A stretch of 43,201 nucleotides of DNA from Clostridium sp. CAG:967. GTDB taxonomy: Bacteria > Cyanobacteriota > Vampirovibrionia > Gastranaerophilales > Gastranaerophilaceae. Every line of letters begins with the position of its first letter. The stretch's first letter is position 1. Under the pieces are notes generated by a model. That model was not told where the DNA came from, made no database searches, and saw only the letters and a list, made by a program, of their open reading frames with translations. This document shows, one piece after another, positions 14,640 to 22,195 of the stretch. The stretch is taken from NCBI GenBank assembly GCA_000433095.1, contig HF991477.1:93654-136854 (forward strand), given 5' to 3'. The position numbers and the translations under genes were made by a program.

Positions 14640-16784
14640 ATGATTACAAAAAACAAAGCACTTGCAGTCTTTGCTGTTTTATTATGCATGAATTTATATA
14701 ACTGCGTATTTGCAGAAAATGATACAGTATACAGATACCCTGATTATGCTTATGAATATCTTGGCAACGATAAATTTGAAAATTTTAACAGAAAAATGTT
14801 CAACTTTAACCTTAAATTGAACAAATACGCAATAAAACCTGTTCATACAATATGGGCCTCTATCATGCCCGAGTACGGTATTGAAAGAATAAAAAGCGCA
14901 ACAACAAATATAGAATACCCTATAAGACTTGTAAGTACTTTGCTACAAAAAGATTTTCAAGCTTCCAAAACAGAAACCATAAGATTTTTAACCAACAGCA
15001 CACTAGGCATAGGCGGCTTGTATGATCCTGCCGACAAACTTTTTCATATAGAACCGGTTGCAGAAGATATGGAACAGGCTCTTGCAAAATGCAAAGTTAA
15101 ACAAGGACCTTATCTGGTTCTTCCAGTTCTATCATCAATTACCCCGAGAGAAACAGCAGGCAAAGTCCTTGATGCTGCTCTTAATCCTTCATCATATATT
15201 GCAACCCCTGTTATTGCACTTGTAAAAGCAGGATTGACCGTAAACAAAAGTTATGCAATTCAGCCTATGGCAAAAATGGTTGAGTCAAATTACGCTGACC
15301 CCTATGTAATTGCTAAAAAGTTCTATGGAGTAAACAACTATATAAAACTTGAAAATCTGGACAGAAAAAAAGTTATTGACCAATATATGAAAAATTTTGA
15401 AAATGACCTGCTGGTTAATAATAATGAAGTTATTAACGATGAGGAAAATGCTGACGATACAGACAGTGTTCTAAGAGTAAACAATGAAACAGAAGAAAAA
15501 GTAAGCCTTAGAGGGAATGAAATTGAACCGCTTACAGTAAACGAAATAATTCAAGGAAGCGCAACTATTGATAACGTTATTATGAAAAGTTATGATAATC
15601 CTAATTCAAAACTTTTTGCAGATATGCTTCTGTTTGATTTTAAACCGCAAAGCCCTGTTGTAGATGCAATGCGTACAGCATTATTTGACATTCCCGGTAT
15701 TGACGATTCAATATGGACTGACCTTTCAGTCTGGAACAGATGTTTTAACAAAAAAATAAGAACTTCTTCCGTAAACATTACGCCTGACAGACAAAACTAC
15801 AAGTACAGATATATAATGCAAAAAGACAAAAATTCTCCACTTGCAATAATTTATCCGTCAATAGGCGAAGGAATAACATCTCATCACTCTGTTGTTCTGG
15901 CAAAAATGTTTTACGATGCAGGATATTCTGTACTGATACAGGGCAGCCATTTCCAATGGGAATTTGTAAAAAGTATGCCTGCAAATTACCGCCCGGGACT
16001 GCCAAAGCAGGATGCCCGGGATTTGCAAAAAATTACAGGCAAAATTATTGACTCCTTAGAGGCAAAATATGACTGCAAGTTTCATGACAATGTATTAATC
16101 GGAACATCTTTCGGTGCATTAATGACTTTATACATCGCAAATGAAGAAGCTCAAAAAAACACCCTGAATATTTCAAAGTTCATCTCAATTAACCCGCCGA
16201 TTGAACTTGTTTATGCAATGAAACAAATTGATAAGAATACTCAGGAGTGGAATAAAAATCCTGAAAATATTAAAGAAAAAGTTGCAATAACAGCCGCTAA
16301 AATTATGCAGGTATATAATAATAAAGAAACACTTGATAAAACAAATATAACTCTGCCTTTTTCCGAATATGAAGGTAAACTTATCACAGGATTTTTAATG
16401 CATCAAAAATTATCTGACTTAATCTATACACTTGAAGGAAATTCAAAAGACATTTACAGTAAAATTTATAATATGGGATATGAGGATTATGCAAATAAAT
16501 ACCTTCTTAGCGAACAGCATAACAGCTTTGATGAATTAAGATATGAAACCAGTATTTATGCTATATCCGATTATTTGAGAGAAAACGATAACTACAAAAT
16601 TTACCATGCTCTGGATGATTATCTGGTAAACAAGCAGCAGCTGAGAATTCTAAAGAAATTCTCAGGAGCAAAAACCGTAATTTTTGATCACGGTTCCCAC
16701 CTGGGATTTCTTTACAGACAGGAATTCATAAATGAACTTAAAAAAGATATTACGCTGAATAATAAAACATTAGCGCAAAACTAG
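14640..16784 (+). CDS. MlaA-domain protein fused to an alpha/beta hydrolase
   Basis: This 714-residue exported protein starts with a signal peptide ending VFA-EN near residue 26. A cysteine at about 22 (LYNC) is a poor lipobox, so it may not be a lipoprotein as MlaA usually is. Residues about 30-255 match MlaA/VacJ: FENFNRKMFNFNLKLNKYAI, NIEYPIRLVSTLLQ, TIRFLTNSTLGIGGLYDPAD and QGPYLVLPVLSS. After an acidic linker, residues about 395-700 form an alpha/beta hydrolase: LAIIYPSIGEG, then NVLIGTSFGALMTLYIANEE with the nucleophile elbow GTSFG, and a C-terminal DHGSHLGF supplying a candidate catalytic His. MlaA extracts outer-leaflet phospholipids, so a lipid-acting hydrolase is an attractive inference. 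GTGAGGA precedes ATG 14640, preferred over an upstream in-frame codon. Confidence 0.85.
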   Translation: MITKNKALAVFAVLLCMNLYNCVFAENDTVYRYPDYAYEYLGNDKFENFNRKMFNFNLKLNKYAIKPVHTIWASIMPEYGIERIKSATTNIEYPIRLVSTLLQKDFQASKTETIRFLTNSTLGIGGLYDPADKLFHIEPVAEDMEQALAKCKVKQGPYLVLPVLSSITPRETAGKVLDAALNPSSYIATPVIALVKAGLTVNKSYAIQPMAKMVESNYADPYVIAKKFYGVNNYIKLENLDRKKVIDQYMKNFENDLLVNNNEVINDEENADDTDSVLRVNNETEEKVSLRGNEIEPLTVNEIIQGSATIDNVIMKSYDNPNSKLFADMLLFDFKPQSPVVDAMRTALFDIPGIDDSIWTDLSVWNRCFNKKIRTSSVNITPDRQNYKYRYIMQKDKNSPLAIIYPSIGEGITSHHSVVLAKMFYDAGYSVLIQGSHFQWEFVKSMPANYRPGLPKQDARDLQKITGKIIDSLEAKYDCKFHDNVLIGTSFGALMTLYIANEEAQKNTLNISKFISINPPIELVYAMKQIDKNTQEWNKNPENIKEKVAITAAKIMQVYNNKETLDKTNITLPFSEYEGKLITGFLMHQKLSDLIYTLEGNSKDIYSKIYNMGYEDYANKYLLSEQHNSFDELRYETSIYAISDYLRENDNYKIYHALDDYLVNKQQLRILKKFSGAKTVIFDHGSHLGFLYRQEFINELKKDITLNNKTLAQN

Positions 16785-16830
16785 CAAAAAAAAATAATCA
16801 CGTGTTTTTTATAAACGGCAAGAGGAAAAA

Positions 16831-17340
16831 ATGAGAGTAAGCTTCAACGGAATAAAAAACATAGGATATACACAGTTTTCATACAAAACCGAACATCAGG
16901 AAAATAATATTCCGATAAGTCCTGATGAAGATTATGAAAACCACTTTTTGAGTGTAAAATTAACAGACGACAAAGACGGTAATGATTTATCGGAATATTT
17001 GAATTTGATTAAAGAAAAACCCAAATATCTGAATATCTTTAACAATAAAACATTTGTTTTTAATATAAATAAAAGATATGAACCTGTTAAAAATTCTGAA
17101 ATTTATTATCCGGAATATGACTTTCAGCTTAACGGAGAGGAATTGGAGCTTGAAGACAGCAATTTGAAATTATTCAGTTTTCTGGCACGAATTTTAATAA
17201 GAACAAAACAAATTTCTCAAAACACAACTTCAAAAAATACATTAACTGAAAATGCTTTCGGTGAACCTGCCGCTTCCGAAGGCTGCCAAAAAATGTTTGA
17301 TTATATTCAAAATGTTATGGAAGATTATTTCAACAAATAA
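16831..17340 (+). CDS. Orphan protein with N-terminal SFNG motif
   Basis: This 169-residue protein is not recognised. It begins MRVSFNGIKNIGYTQFSYK, with the SFNG motif at residues 4-7, and has no signal peptide or clear membrane segment. The middle is acidic and aromatic (EKPKYLNIFNNKTFVF, YYPEYDFQLNGEELELED). The C-terminus contains AASEGCQKMFDYIQNVMEDY. AGAGGAA precedes the ATG by about 5 bases. It begins 46 bases after the MlaA-fusion stop on the same strand and could share its transcript. The N-terminal motif is shared with the genes at 4117 and 17422 although the rest of the proteins differ. Confidence 0.75.
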   Translation: MRVSFNGIKNIGYTQFSYKTEHQENNIPISPDEDYENHFLSVKLTDDKDGNDLSEYLNLIKEKPKYLNIFNNKTFVFNINKRYEPVKNSEIYYPEYDFQLNGEELELEDSNLKLFSFLARILIRTKQISQNTTSKNTLTENAFGEPAASEGCQKMFDYIQNVMEDYFNK

Positions 17341-17421
17341 CAATTCATATTAGTTTACATTCCGACAAAAACAGACTTTTTTATGGTTTATTCTGAATAA
17401 TGAAACTTAATGGAGTTAAGA

Positions 17422-18990
17422 ATGAAAATCAATCCCTGCATTAGTTTTAAAGGAACTTTTTACACTGTAGCAGATTCTCACACCAGACTGCCGATGACAG
17501 CAGGACTTTTATCTGAGATTGAAAACAGAAGCAAAAATGAAACCGAACCTGTATTTTTATTAGACGGCGGAGATTTTATGGGTGATAATTATCCGCTTAA
17601 GACAATGTCTGATATGTATTTAAAATTCCGGCAAAACAATCCGAACATAAATTTCATATTTAATCTTGGAAATGTTGAGCTTGAAGGTTGGTTTATGTAT
17701 AATCATAAATCACTTAGCGAATGCGGAAATATCTTAAAAAACTTTAATGATAAAGGAATAAAAATAGTCAACGCAACTATTTATAAGCTGGCAGAAGAAA
17801 ACGATTCTGTAAAAGATTATATAAAACCTTATATTATGCTGGATGATATTGTTGATGGAGAGCATAAAAAAGTTCTTGTAACAGGATTTACACAACGAAA
17901 AATGAACCAGGCAGAAGATGAAGCTGATACAAAAGAACTTTTGAGAACAATTATAAAGCCCGCAATTGACAGAGAAAAACCTGACAGTGTTATATTAATG
18001 ATGCATACAATGAAAAATTATACTAAAGATATTCTTGATTATGCAGAAAACAACCTGAAAATAAATAATATTGAACTTGTTACAGGAGCACACCCTCACA
18101 GCATAGAAGACTTTCAACACGGAAATGCAAGAGTACTCTATCCTGCACCTAACGGCAAATGCGCTTATGAAATCAAGCATACAAAAAACGGGTTTGAATT
18201 TGACAAAATAGTTCCCGAAAAAAACCATTACCATTACGAACCTGTTGCTCAAAGCAAGTCTGTAATTTCTAATATTGACATAAACAACCCGCTTCCTGTC
18301 AATAATGCCTACAGCAAAATACTTTCCTCTGTAAAAAATATGAATAATATTATTGCAAAATCTATGTTTACATTCAAAACAAGAAGCGAATATAATTTTA
18401 TATATTCAGGACCAACAGAACTCGGAACATTTATGGCAAATTCCATAAAAGACAGAACAAACTCGGATATCGGAATTATGCTCACTCAGGATTTCAGAGA
18501 AAAACTTCCTGAAAAAGGAAAAGATATAACTTACTACAATATCAGTGACGTTGTAAATGTAAACAAACAGGTCTATCAAATACAGGATGTAACCGTCGGG
18601 GATTTAAAAAACATCTTTGAGATTTCATTAAAAAACCAGAATGACGGAGAAACAAATCCTGACTTTTTTGAATATTCATCAAATATTAAAATAGACAGAA
18701 AAACTGATGACAGCGAAAATAAAATCTCTCAAATTTATATAAATGAAAATGGCAGCTGGCATAAATTATTGGATGAAAACGGCAGACCTGCCGATAAAAA
18801 CAAAAAATTTACCGTTGCAACATGTGAGTTCATTGCAAATGGCGGAAGACCTGCACTTGAATATTTTAAAACATTAAAATCTGCACCTTTTGGCAGACTT
18901 AAAACACGTGATATGGTTGAAGAAAGTTTGAGAATACTTGAGAATAACCCTCCCGAAAAATACCAAGCATCAATAATGACAAATATTTAA
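17422..18990 (+). CDS. 5'-nucleotidase / 2',3'-cyclic phosphodiesterase-like protein with SFKG motif
   Basis: This 522-residue protein has the two-domain layout of the UshA family. The N-terminal metallophosphoesterase has ADSHT (D-x-H, about 17-21), LLDGGDFMGD (about 46-55), LGNVE near 91, MMHTMKN near 195 and TGAHPHS near 220. The C-terminal 5_nucleotid_C region has GPTELGTFMANSI, SDIGIMLTQDFREKLP and an ISDVVNVNKQVY segment. Such enzymes remove phosphate from nucleotides. Two oddities: the GNH(D/E) motif reads GNVE, losing the conserved His. Also, instead of a signal peptide the protein begins MKINPCISFKGTF. GGAGTT precedes ATG 17422; an ATG at 17410 overlaps that SD and is rejected. It may be altered in activity. 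Confidence 0.8.
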   Translation: MKINPCISFKGTFYTVADSHTRLPMTAGLLSEIENRSKNETEPVFLLDGGDFMGDNYPLKTMSDMYLKFRQNNPNINFIFNLGNVELEGWFMYNHKSLSECGNILKNFNDKGIKIVNATIYKLAEENDSVKDYIKPYIMLDDIVDGEHKKVLVTGFTQRKMNQAEDEADTKELLRTIIKPAIDREKPDSVILMMHTMKNYTKDILDYAENNLKINNIELVTGAHPHSIEDFQHGNARVLYPAPNGKCAYEIKHTKNGFEFDKIVPEKNHYHYEPVAQSKSVISNIDINNPLPVNNAYSKILSSVKNMNNIIAKSMFTFKTRSEYNFIYSGPTELGTFMANSIKDRTNSDIGIMLTQDFREKLPEKGKDITYYNISDVVNVNKQVYQIQDVTVGDLKNIFEISLKNQNDGETNPDFFEYSSNIKIDRKTDDSENKISQIYINENGSWHKLLDENGRPADKNKKFTVATCEFIANGGRPALEYFKTLKSAPFGRLKTRDMVEESLRILENNPPEKYQASIMTNI

Positions 18991-19020
18991 AGAATTTTGT
19001 ATATTTTTCTAAAATAGGGG

Positions 19021-19049
19021 TTGACTGATAGCAGCTATCAAGTTGTAAA
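19021..19049 (+). promoter_or_regulatory. Promoter with palindromic operator in its spacer
   Basis: TTGACT (19021-19026) and TGTAAA (19044-19049) are 17 bases apart. The spacer holds a perfect 15-base palindrome, TGATAGC-A-GCTATCA (19026-19040). A regulator bound there should block RNA polymerase at the cupin operon. The regulator is not identified. Confidence 0.6.
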
Positions 19050-19085
19050 CTGTTTTTGTAGTCTTAAATTAATGAAAGGATTTTT

Positions 19086-19559
19086 ATGAAAAGAATTTTT
19101 TCTGTAATTGTATTTACTGCAATTTTTATGACAGGAGGATGTATGGCAATAGCAGACAATTTAGAACAACCGTTTAACCGGGGAGAGTTAAACCCTTATA
19201 ACAAATTTTTCACAGGTTTAACTTATCTGAGCAGATTGAGCGAAAACGACAGTACATGGAACTCTTCAATTGCGAATGTTACATTTGAACCTTCTGCAAG
19301 AACAAACTGGCATAAACACAGCGGAGGACAAATACTTCTTGTAACAGCAGGAGAAGGACGTTATCAGGAAAAAGACAAACCTGTACAAATTATTAAAAAA
19401 GGCGATACCGTAAGAATTCCGCCTGATGTAATCCATTGGCATGGTGCAGCACCTGACAAATGGTTTGCACATATCTCAATAGAAACAAACCTTCCTAATA
19501 ACTCTACTACCTGGCTCGAACCGGTAACAGACAAAGAATATTGCGGAAAGGATAAATAA
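19086..19559 (+). CDS. Exported cupin, probable lipoprotein
   Basis: This 157-residue protein has a signal peptide with a possible lipobox (FMTGGC, Cys about 19) and one cupin barrel. Metal ligands are visible as NWHKHSGGQ (H-x-H...Q, about residues 75-83) and VIHWHGAAPD (about 117-126), with GEGRYQ and GDTVRIPPD in between. Cupins of this kind are commonly encoded with carboxymuconolactone decarboxylases and reductases, as here, but the reaction is not established. AAAGGA precedes the ATG. It overlaps the next gene by one base (TAATG). Confidence 0.85.
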   Translation: MKRIFSVIVFTAIFMTGGCMAIADNLEQPFNRGELNPYNKFFTGLTYLSRLSENDSTWNSSIANVTFEPSARTNWHKHSGGQILLVTAGEGRYQEKDKPVQIIKKGDTVRIPPDVIHWHGAAPDKWFAHISIETNLPNNSTTWLEPVTDKEYCGKDK

Positions 19560-20101
19560 TGAATAAAAAAGTTTTAATATTATCGTCTTCACCTCGCAGA
19601 GGAGGAAACTCAGATACCCTGTGCGACAAATTTGCTAAAGGCGCAAATGAAGCAGGAAATCAAATCGAAAAAGTTTTTCTGCGGGATAAAAAAATAAATT
19701 ATTGTTCAGGATGCGGGTTATGCAGTAATAACGGATACAGCGGATGTTCTCAAAGCGACGATATGCCGGAAATTCTGGATAAAATAATTGAAGCAGACGT
19801 AATCGTTATGGCAACACCGGTGTACTTTTATGCTATGTGCGGACAGATGAAAACTTTAATTGACAGATGCTGTGCTAAATATACAAAAATTAAAAACAAA
19901 GATTTTTATTTTATTCTTACTGCAGCAGACGACAATAAAGTTTCATTACAAAGAACAATAGAAGAATTTAGAGGATTTTTGGCTTGCCTTTCAGGAGCTG
20001 TTGAAAAAGGTGTTATTTATGGAACAGGTGTCTGGCAAAAAGACGATGTAAATTCAACCGATCTTCCTCTACAAGCTTACGAGGCAGGAAAACTGATATG
20101 A
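19559..20101 (+). CDS. Flavodoxin-fold NAD(P)H-dependent oxidoreductase
   Basis: This 180-residue protein has the FMN-reductase/flavodoxin fold. VLILSSSPRRGGNSDTL is the FMN phosphate loop, and MATPVYFYAMCGQMKTLIDR holds the second FMN loop. A cysteine-rich insert, YCSGCGLCSNNGYSGC (about residues 48-63), resembles that of iron-sulfur flavoproteins and related reductases, though whether a cluster binds is unclear. It is cytosolic, with no signal peptide, while both neighbours are exported. It overlaps both genes (TAATG upstream, ATGA downstream), so the three are one translationally coupled operon. Confidence 0.87.
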   Translation: MNKKVLILSSSPRRGGNSDTLCDKFAKGANEAGNQIEKVFLRDKKINYCSGCGLCSNNGYSGCSQSDDMPEILDKIIEADVIVMATPVYFYAMCGQMKTLIDRCCAKYTKIKNKDFYFILTAADDNKVSLQRTIEEFRGFLACLSGAVEKGVIYGTGVWQKDDVNSTDLPLQAYEAGKLI

Positions 20102-20940
20102 AAAAAATAATAACATGTTTAATGATGATATTGCTTGTGCAAGGAACTCTTGCCTTTGCAGAAAGCAATGGAGCAAAGGATAACAATATGACAAGAACTG
20201 AATTTTCTAACAAAAGATACAATGAATTGTTTAATGAACAAAATTGTTTATTAAAAGAAACTGACAATGAATTCTATGAAACTGCCAAAAAGTTTATATA
20301 TGGTGATGTTGCACAGACAGGCAGTTTAACATTAAAAGAAAGAGAACTTATCACAATAGTTGTATTGACTGTAAATCAACAGCCGCAAATCTTAAAAAAA
20401 CATATAGAAGGAGCATTAAATGCAGGATTGACACCTGTTGAAATAAAAGAAGCTATCTACCAGACAGCACCTTATGCAGGAATTCCTAAAGCTGTTATAG
20501 CAGTAGAAACTGCAAATGAGGTATTTAAAAAACATAAAATCAAACTTCCGTTGGAAAACAAAAAAACAGTGAATGAAGAAACACGCTATGAAAAAGGGCT
20601 TGAAGCTCAGGTAAAAATATTCGGCGAAGGTATGAAAAATGCGAAATTACGTTACCCGAAAGATCAGCAGCATATACCTCAATTTCTTGCCGAATACTGC
20701 TTCGGGGATTTTTATACAAATCCGGTTATTGACCTGAAAACACGAGAACTTTTGACTTTATGTATGCTTACCGCATTAGGTGACACAGAAAGCCAAATTA
20801 AAGGTCATATTCAAGGTAATTTGAATATGGGCAACACAAAAGAAACAATGATAGCAGCAATAACACAATGTCTTCCATATATAGGTTTCCCGAGAACTTT
20901 AAACGCATTGAGATACCTCGAAGAAACTGCTTCCAAATAA
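20098..20940 (+). CDS. Exported double carboxymuconolactone-decarboxylase-like protein
   Basis: This 280-residue protein has a signal peptide (ends LAFA-ES near residue 22) and two carboxymuconolactone decarboxylase/AhpD-type domains. The first, at about 60-140, has LTLKERELITIVVLTVN, HIEGALNAGLTPVEIKEAIY and YAGIPKAV. The second, at about 190-275, has IDLKTRELLTLCMLTALGD, HIQGNLNMG and PYIGFPRTLNAL. No CxxC peroxidase motif is visible, so an AhpD-like peroxidase role is not supported. Export of this family is unusual. Last gene of the cupin operon, followed by a terminator. Confidence 0.85.
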   Translation: MKKIITCLMMILLVQGTLAFAESNGAKDNNMTRTEFSNKRYNELFNEQNCLLKETDNEFYETAKKFIYGDVAQTGSLTLKERELITIVVLTVNQQPQILKKHIEGALNAGLTPVEIKEAIYQTAPYAGIPKAVIAVETANEVFKKHKIKLPLENKKTVNEETRYEKGLEAQVKIFGEGMKNAKLRYPKDQQHIPQFLAEYCFGDFYTNPVIDLKTRELLTLCMLTALGDTESQIKGHIQGNLNMGNTKETMIAAITQCLPYIGFPRTLNALRYLEETASK

Positions 20941-20944
20941 AGAA

Positions 20945-20973
20945 AAAGCCCTCTGTTTGAGGGCTTTTTTTAT
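20945..20973. terminator. Rho-independent terminator, cupin operon
   Basis: AAAGCCCTC and GAGGGCTTT around a 5-base loop, followed by T7. It also lies at the 3' end of the convergent cupin gene and has an A/T tract on both sides. Confidence 0.88.
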
Positions 20974-21410
20974 AGATTTATGTCATACATTCCGTTAGAA
21001 TAAGGTCCGATTGCCATTATTTTGTTTATATCCGGAAAATGAACAATTTCCGTCGGATTTGCAGTGTCAAAATCCAGATAAACAAGCTTTTCAGTTTCAG
21101 AAGCATTGCTTATTACATGTGCTCCTTCTTCACCGGAAGGGAATGTTATTACATCACCGGCTTTTACCTGAATATTACCTTTTGCGGTTCTCACAACTCC
21201 TTCACCGCTGATTATATAAAAAACTTCTTCATTCATCTCGTGGTAATGGTATCCCCAGGCATAATTTCCCGGTTCTACTTCTACAAAGCTGACATTACAT
21301 TGTTTCGCTTCCTGAGGAGGAAAAACGTATTTTACTTTAAATTCATTCCCGTTTTGCTCAATTTTTTGTTCCTGTATATTATTATAATTCTTTACTGCAA
21401 GTTGTTTCAT
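20970..21410 (-). CDS. Cytosolic single-domain cupin
   Basis: This 146-residue protein has one cupin barrel. Motif 1 is YHYHEMNEEVFYIISGEG (H-x-H-x3-E...G) and motif 2 is AGDVITFPSGEEGAHVISN, giving three His and one Glu as metal ligands. There is no signal peptide. GGAGAA precedes the ATG. It is convergent with the exported cupin operon and has a palindrome in its promoter region. The substrate is unknown; many such proteins are metal-dependent isomerases or sugar-binding proteins. Confidence 0.85.
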   Translation of the reverse strand: MKQLAVKNYNNIQEQKIEQNGNEFKVKYVFPPQEAKQCNVSFVEVEPGNYAWGYHYHEMNEEVFYIISGEGVVRTAKGNIQVKAGDVITFPSGEEGAHVISNASETEKLVYLDFDTANPTEIVHFPDINKIMAIGPYSNGMYDINL

Positions 21411-21444
21411 TACAAATTCTCCTTGTATTGATAAGTATAGACTG

Positions 21445-21458
21445 TGTATTGCAATACA
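21445..21458. promoter_or_regulatory. Palindromic operator upstream of the 21410 cupin gene
   Basis: TGTATTG-CAATACA is a perfect 14-base palindrome 35 bases before the cupin start. On the minus strand TATACT is downstream of it and a weak TTAATG upstream, 17 bases apart, so the palindrome would fill the promoter spacer. Confidence 0.5.
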
Positions 21459-21516
21459 TTAATCATTGTAATCGCTTGAGCTGTCGGAGTAAAGAAGGCA
21501 CCATTAAGTTTTATAG

Positions 21517-21530
21517 TTACCAGCAGGTAA
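21517..21530. repeat. Short inverted repeat TTACC-AGCA-GGTAA
   Basis: A 5-bp inverted repeat lies in the 167-base gap between the cupin start and the marR stop. It resembles operator half-sites but has no obvious promoter of its own. Significance low. Confidence 0.3.
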
Positions 21531-21577
21531 GAATTTAAACCATTAAAGAAATTTGCAATTTAACAAAACTTAACAAC

Positions 21578-22054
21578 TTATTTAAGCTTAACCTCAACAA
21601 TTGAGTTCAACATATTTCTGTAACGTTTTAAATATGAAATAAACTGTTCCAGCTCTTCTGTAGTGAATTCACTGTTAGTTCTCGAAATTATGTTTCCTCT
21701 GACCTGTGCAATCCCCTTTTCAAAAAGTTCTGCACCTTTTGGAGTGACAACATTTTGAGTGTAATTAAGACTATCATCATATTTACGTGTAACAAAACCT
21801 TTAGTTTCCATTTCATTTAAGATTTTACCAATATGTGCTTTGCCACGAAACATAACTTTTGCGATATCAGCCTGAGAAAAATCAGGATTTTTATTTAAAA
21901 GCATTAGAATAAAAAACTCATCAGGGGCAATCTCTTCACCAATATATTTGGCATGAAATATTCTTCTGAATGATTTACTGAAATTCGCAGTGTAATCAAT
22001 CTGATATGCTATATTATTAAAAAACTTTTTTGTAACCTTATCAACGTCTATCAT
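21578..22054 (-). CDS. MarR-family transcriptional regulator
   Basis: This 158-residue winged-helix regulator has helical dimerisation ends and a DNA-binding core. PDFSQADIAKVMFRGKAHIG and KILNEMETKGFVTRKYDD form helix-turn-helix and wing, followed by VVTPKGAELFEKG. MarR repressors usually respond to small molecules and control adjacent efflux pumps. The gene diverges from an RND efflux operon, and both promoters carry related ATGGT sequences, so it probably represses both itself and the pump. The SD is weak (AAGG about 9 bases before the ATG). Confidence 0.9.
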   Translation of the reverse strand: MIDVDKVTKKFFNNIAYQIDYTANFSKSFRRIFHAKYIGEEIAPDEFFILMLLNKNPDFSQADIAKVMFRGKAHIGKILNEMETKGFVTRKYDDSLNYTQNVVTPKGAELFEKGIAQVRGNIISRTNSEFTTEELEQFISYLKRYRNMLNSIVEVKLK

Positions 22055-22077
22055 AAATCAAGCCTTAACTATCCCTA

Positions 22078-22106
22078 AGTATACTGTAAATGGTGGATTA
22101 ATACAA
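22078..22106 (-). promoter_or_regulatory. marR promoter with an operator half-site
   Basis: On the minus strand TTGTAT (22106-22101), spacer 17, TATACT (22083-22078). The plus strand of the spacer reads AAATGGTGGA (22088-22097), close to the left half of the operator at 22143, suggesting autoregulation. Confidence 0.6.
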
Positions 22107-22113
22107 CTTTTTG

Positions 22114-22142
22114 TTGACAGTATTTGTATAATATTTTATCAT
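22114..22142 (+). promoter_or_regulatory. Promoter of the RND efflux operon
   Basis: TTGACA (22114-22119), spacer 17, TATCAT (22137-22142). This near-consensus promoter would be strong when not repressed. The start site falls inside the operator palindrome. Confidence 0.72.
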
Positions 22143-22166
22143 AAATGGTAGAAAATTCTACCATTT
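22143..22166. promoter_or_regulatory. Putative MarR operator
   Basis: AAATGGTAGAA and TTCTACCATTT form an 11-base perfect inverted repeat around AA, immediately downstream of the -10 of the efflux promoter. The size and placement suit a MarR dimer acting by steric block. Confidence 0.68.
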
Positions 22167-22195
22167 GTGTTAACAGATTAAAATCGGAGAGAAGT

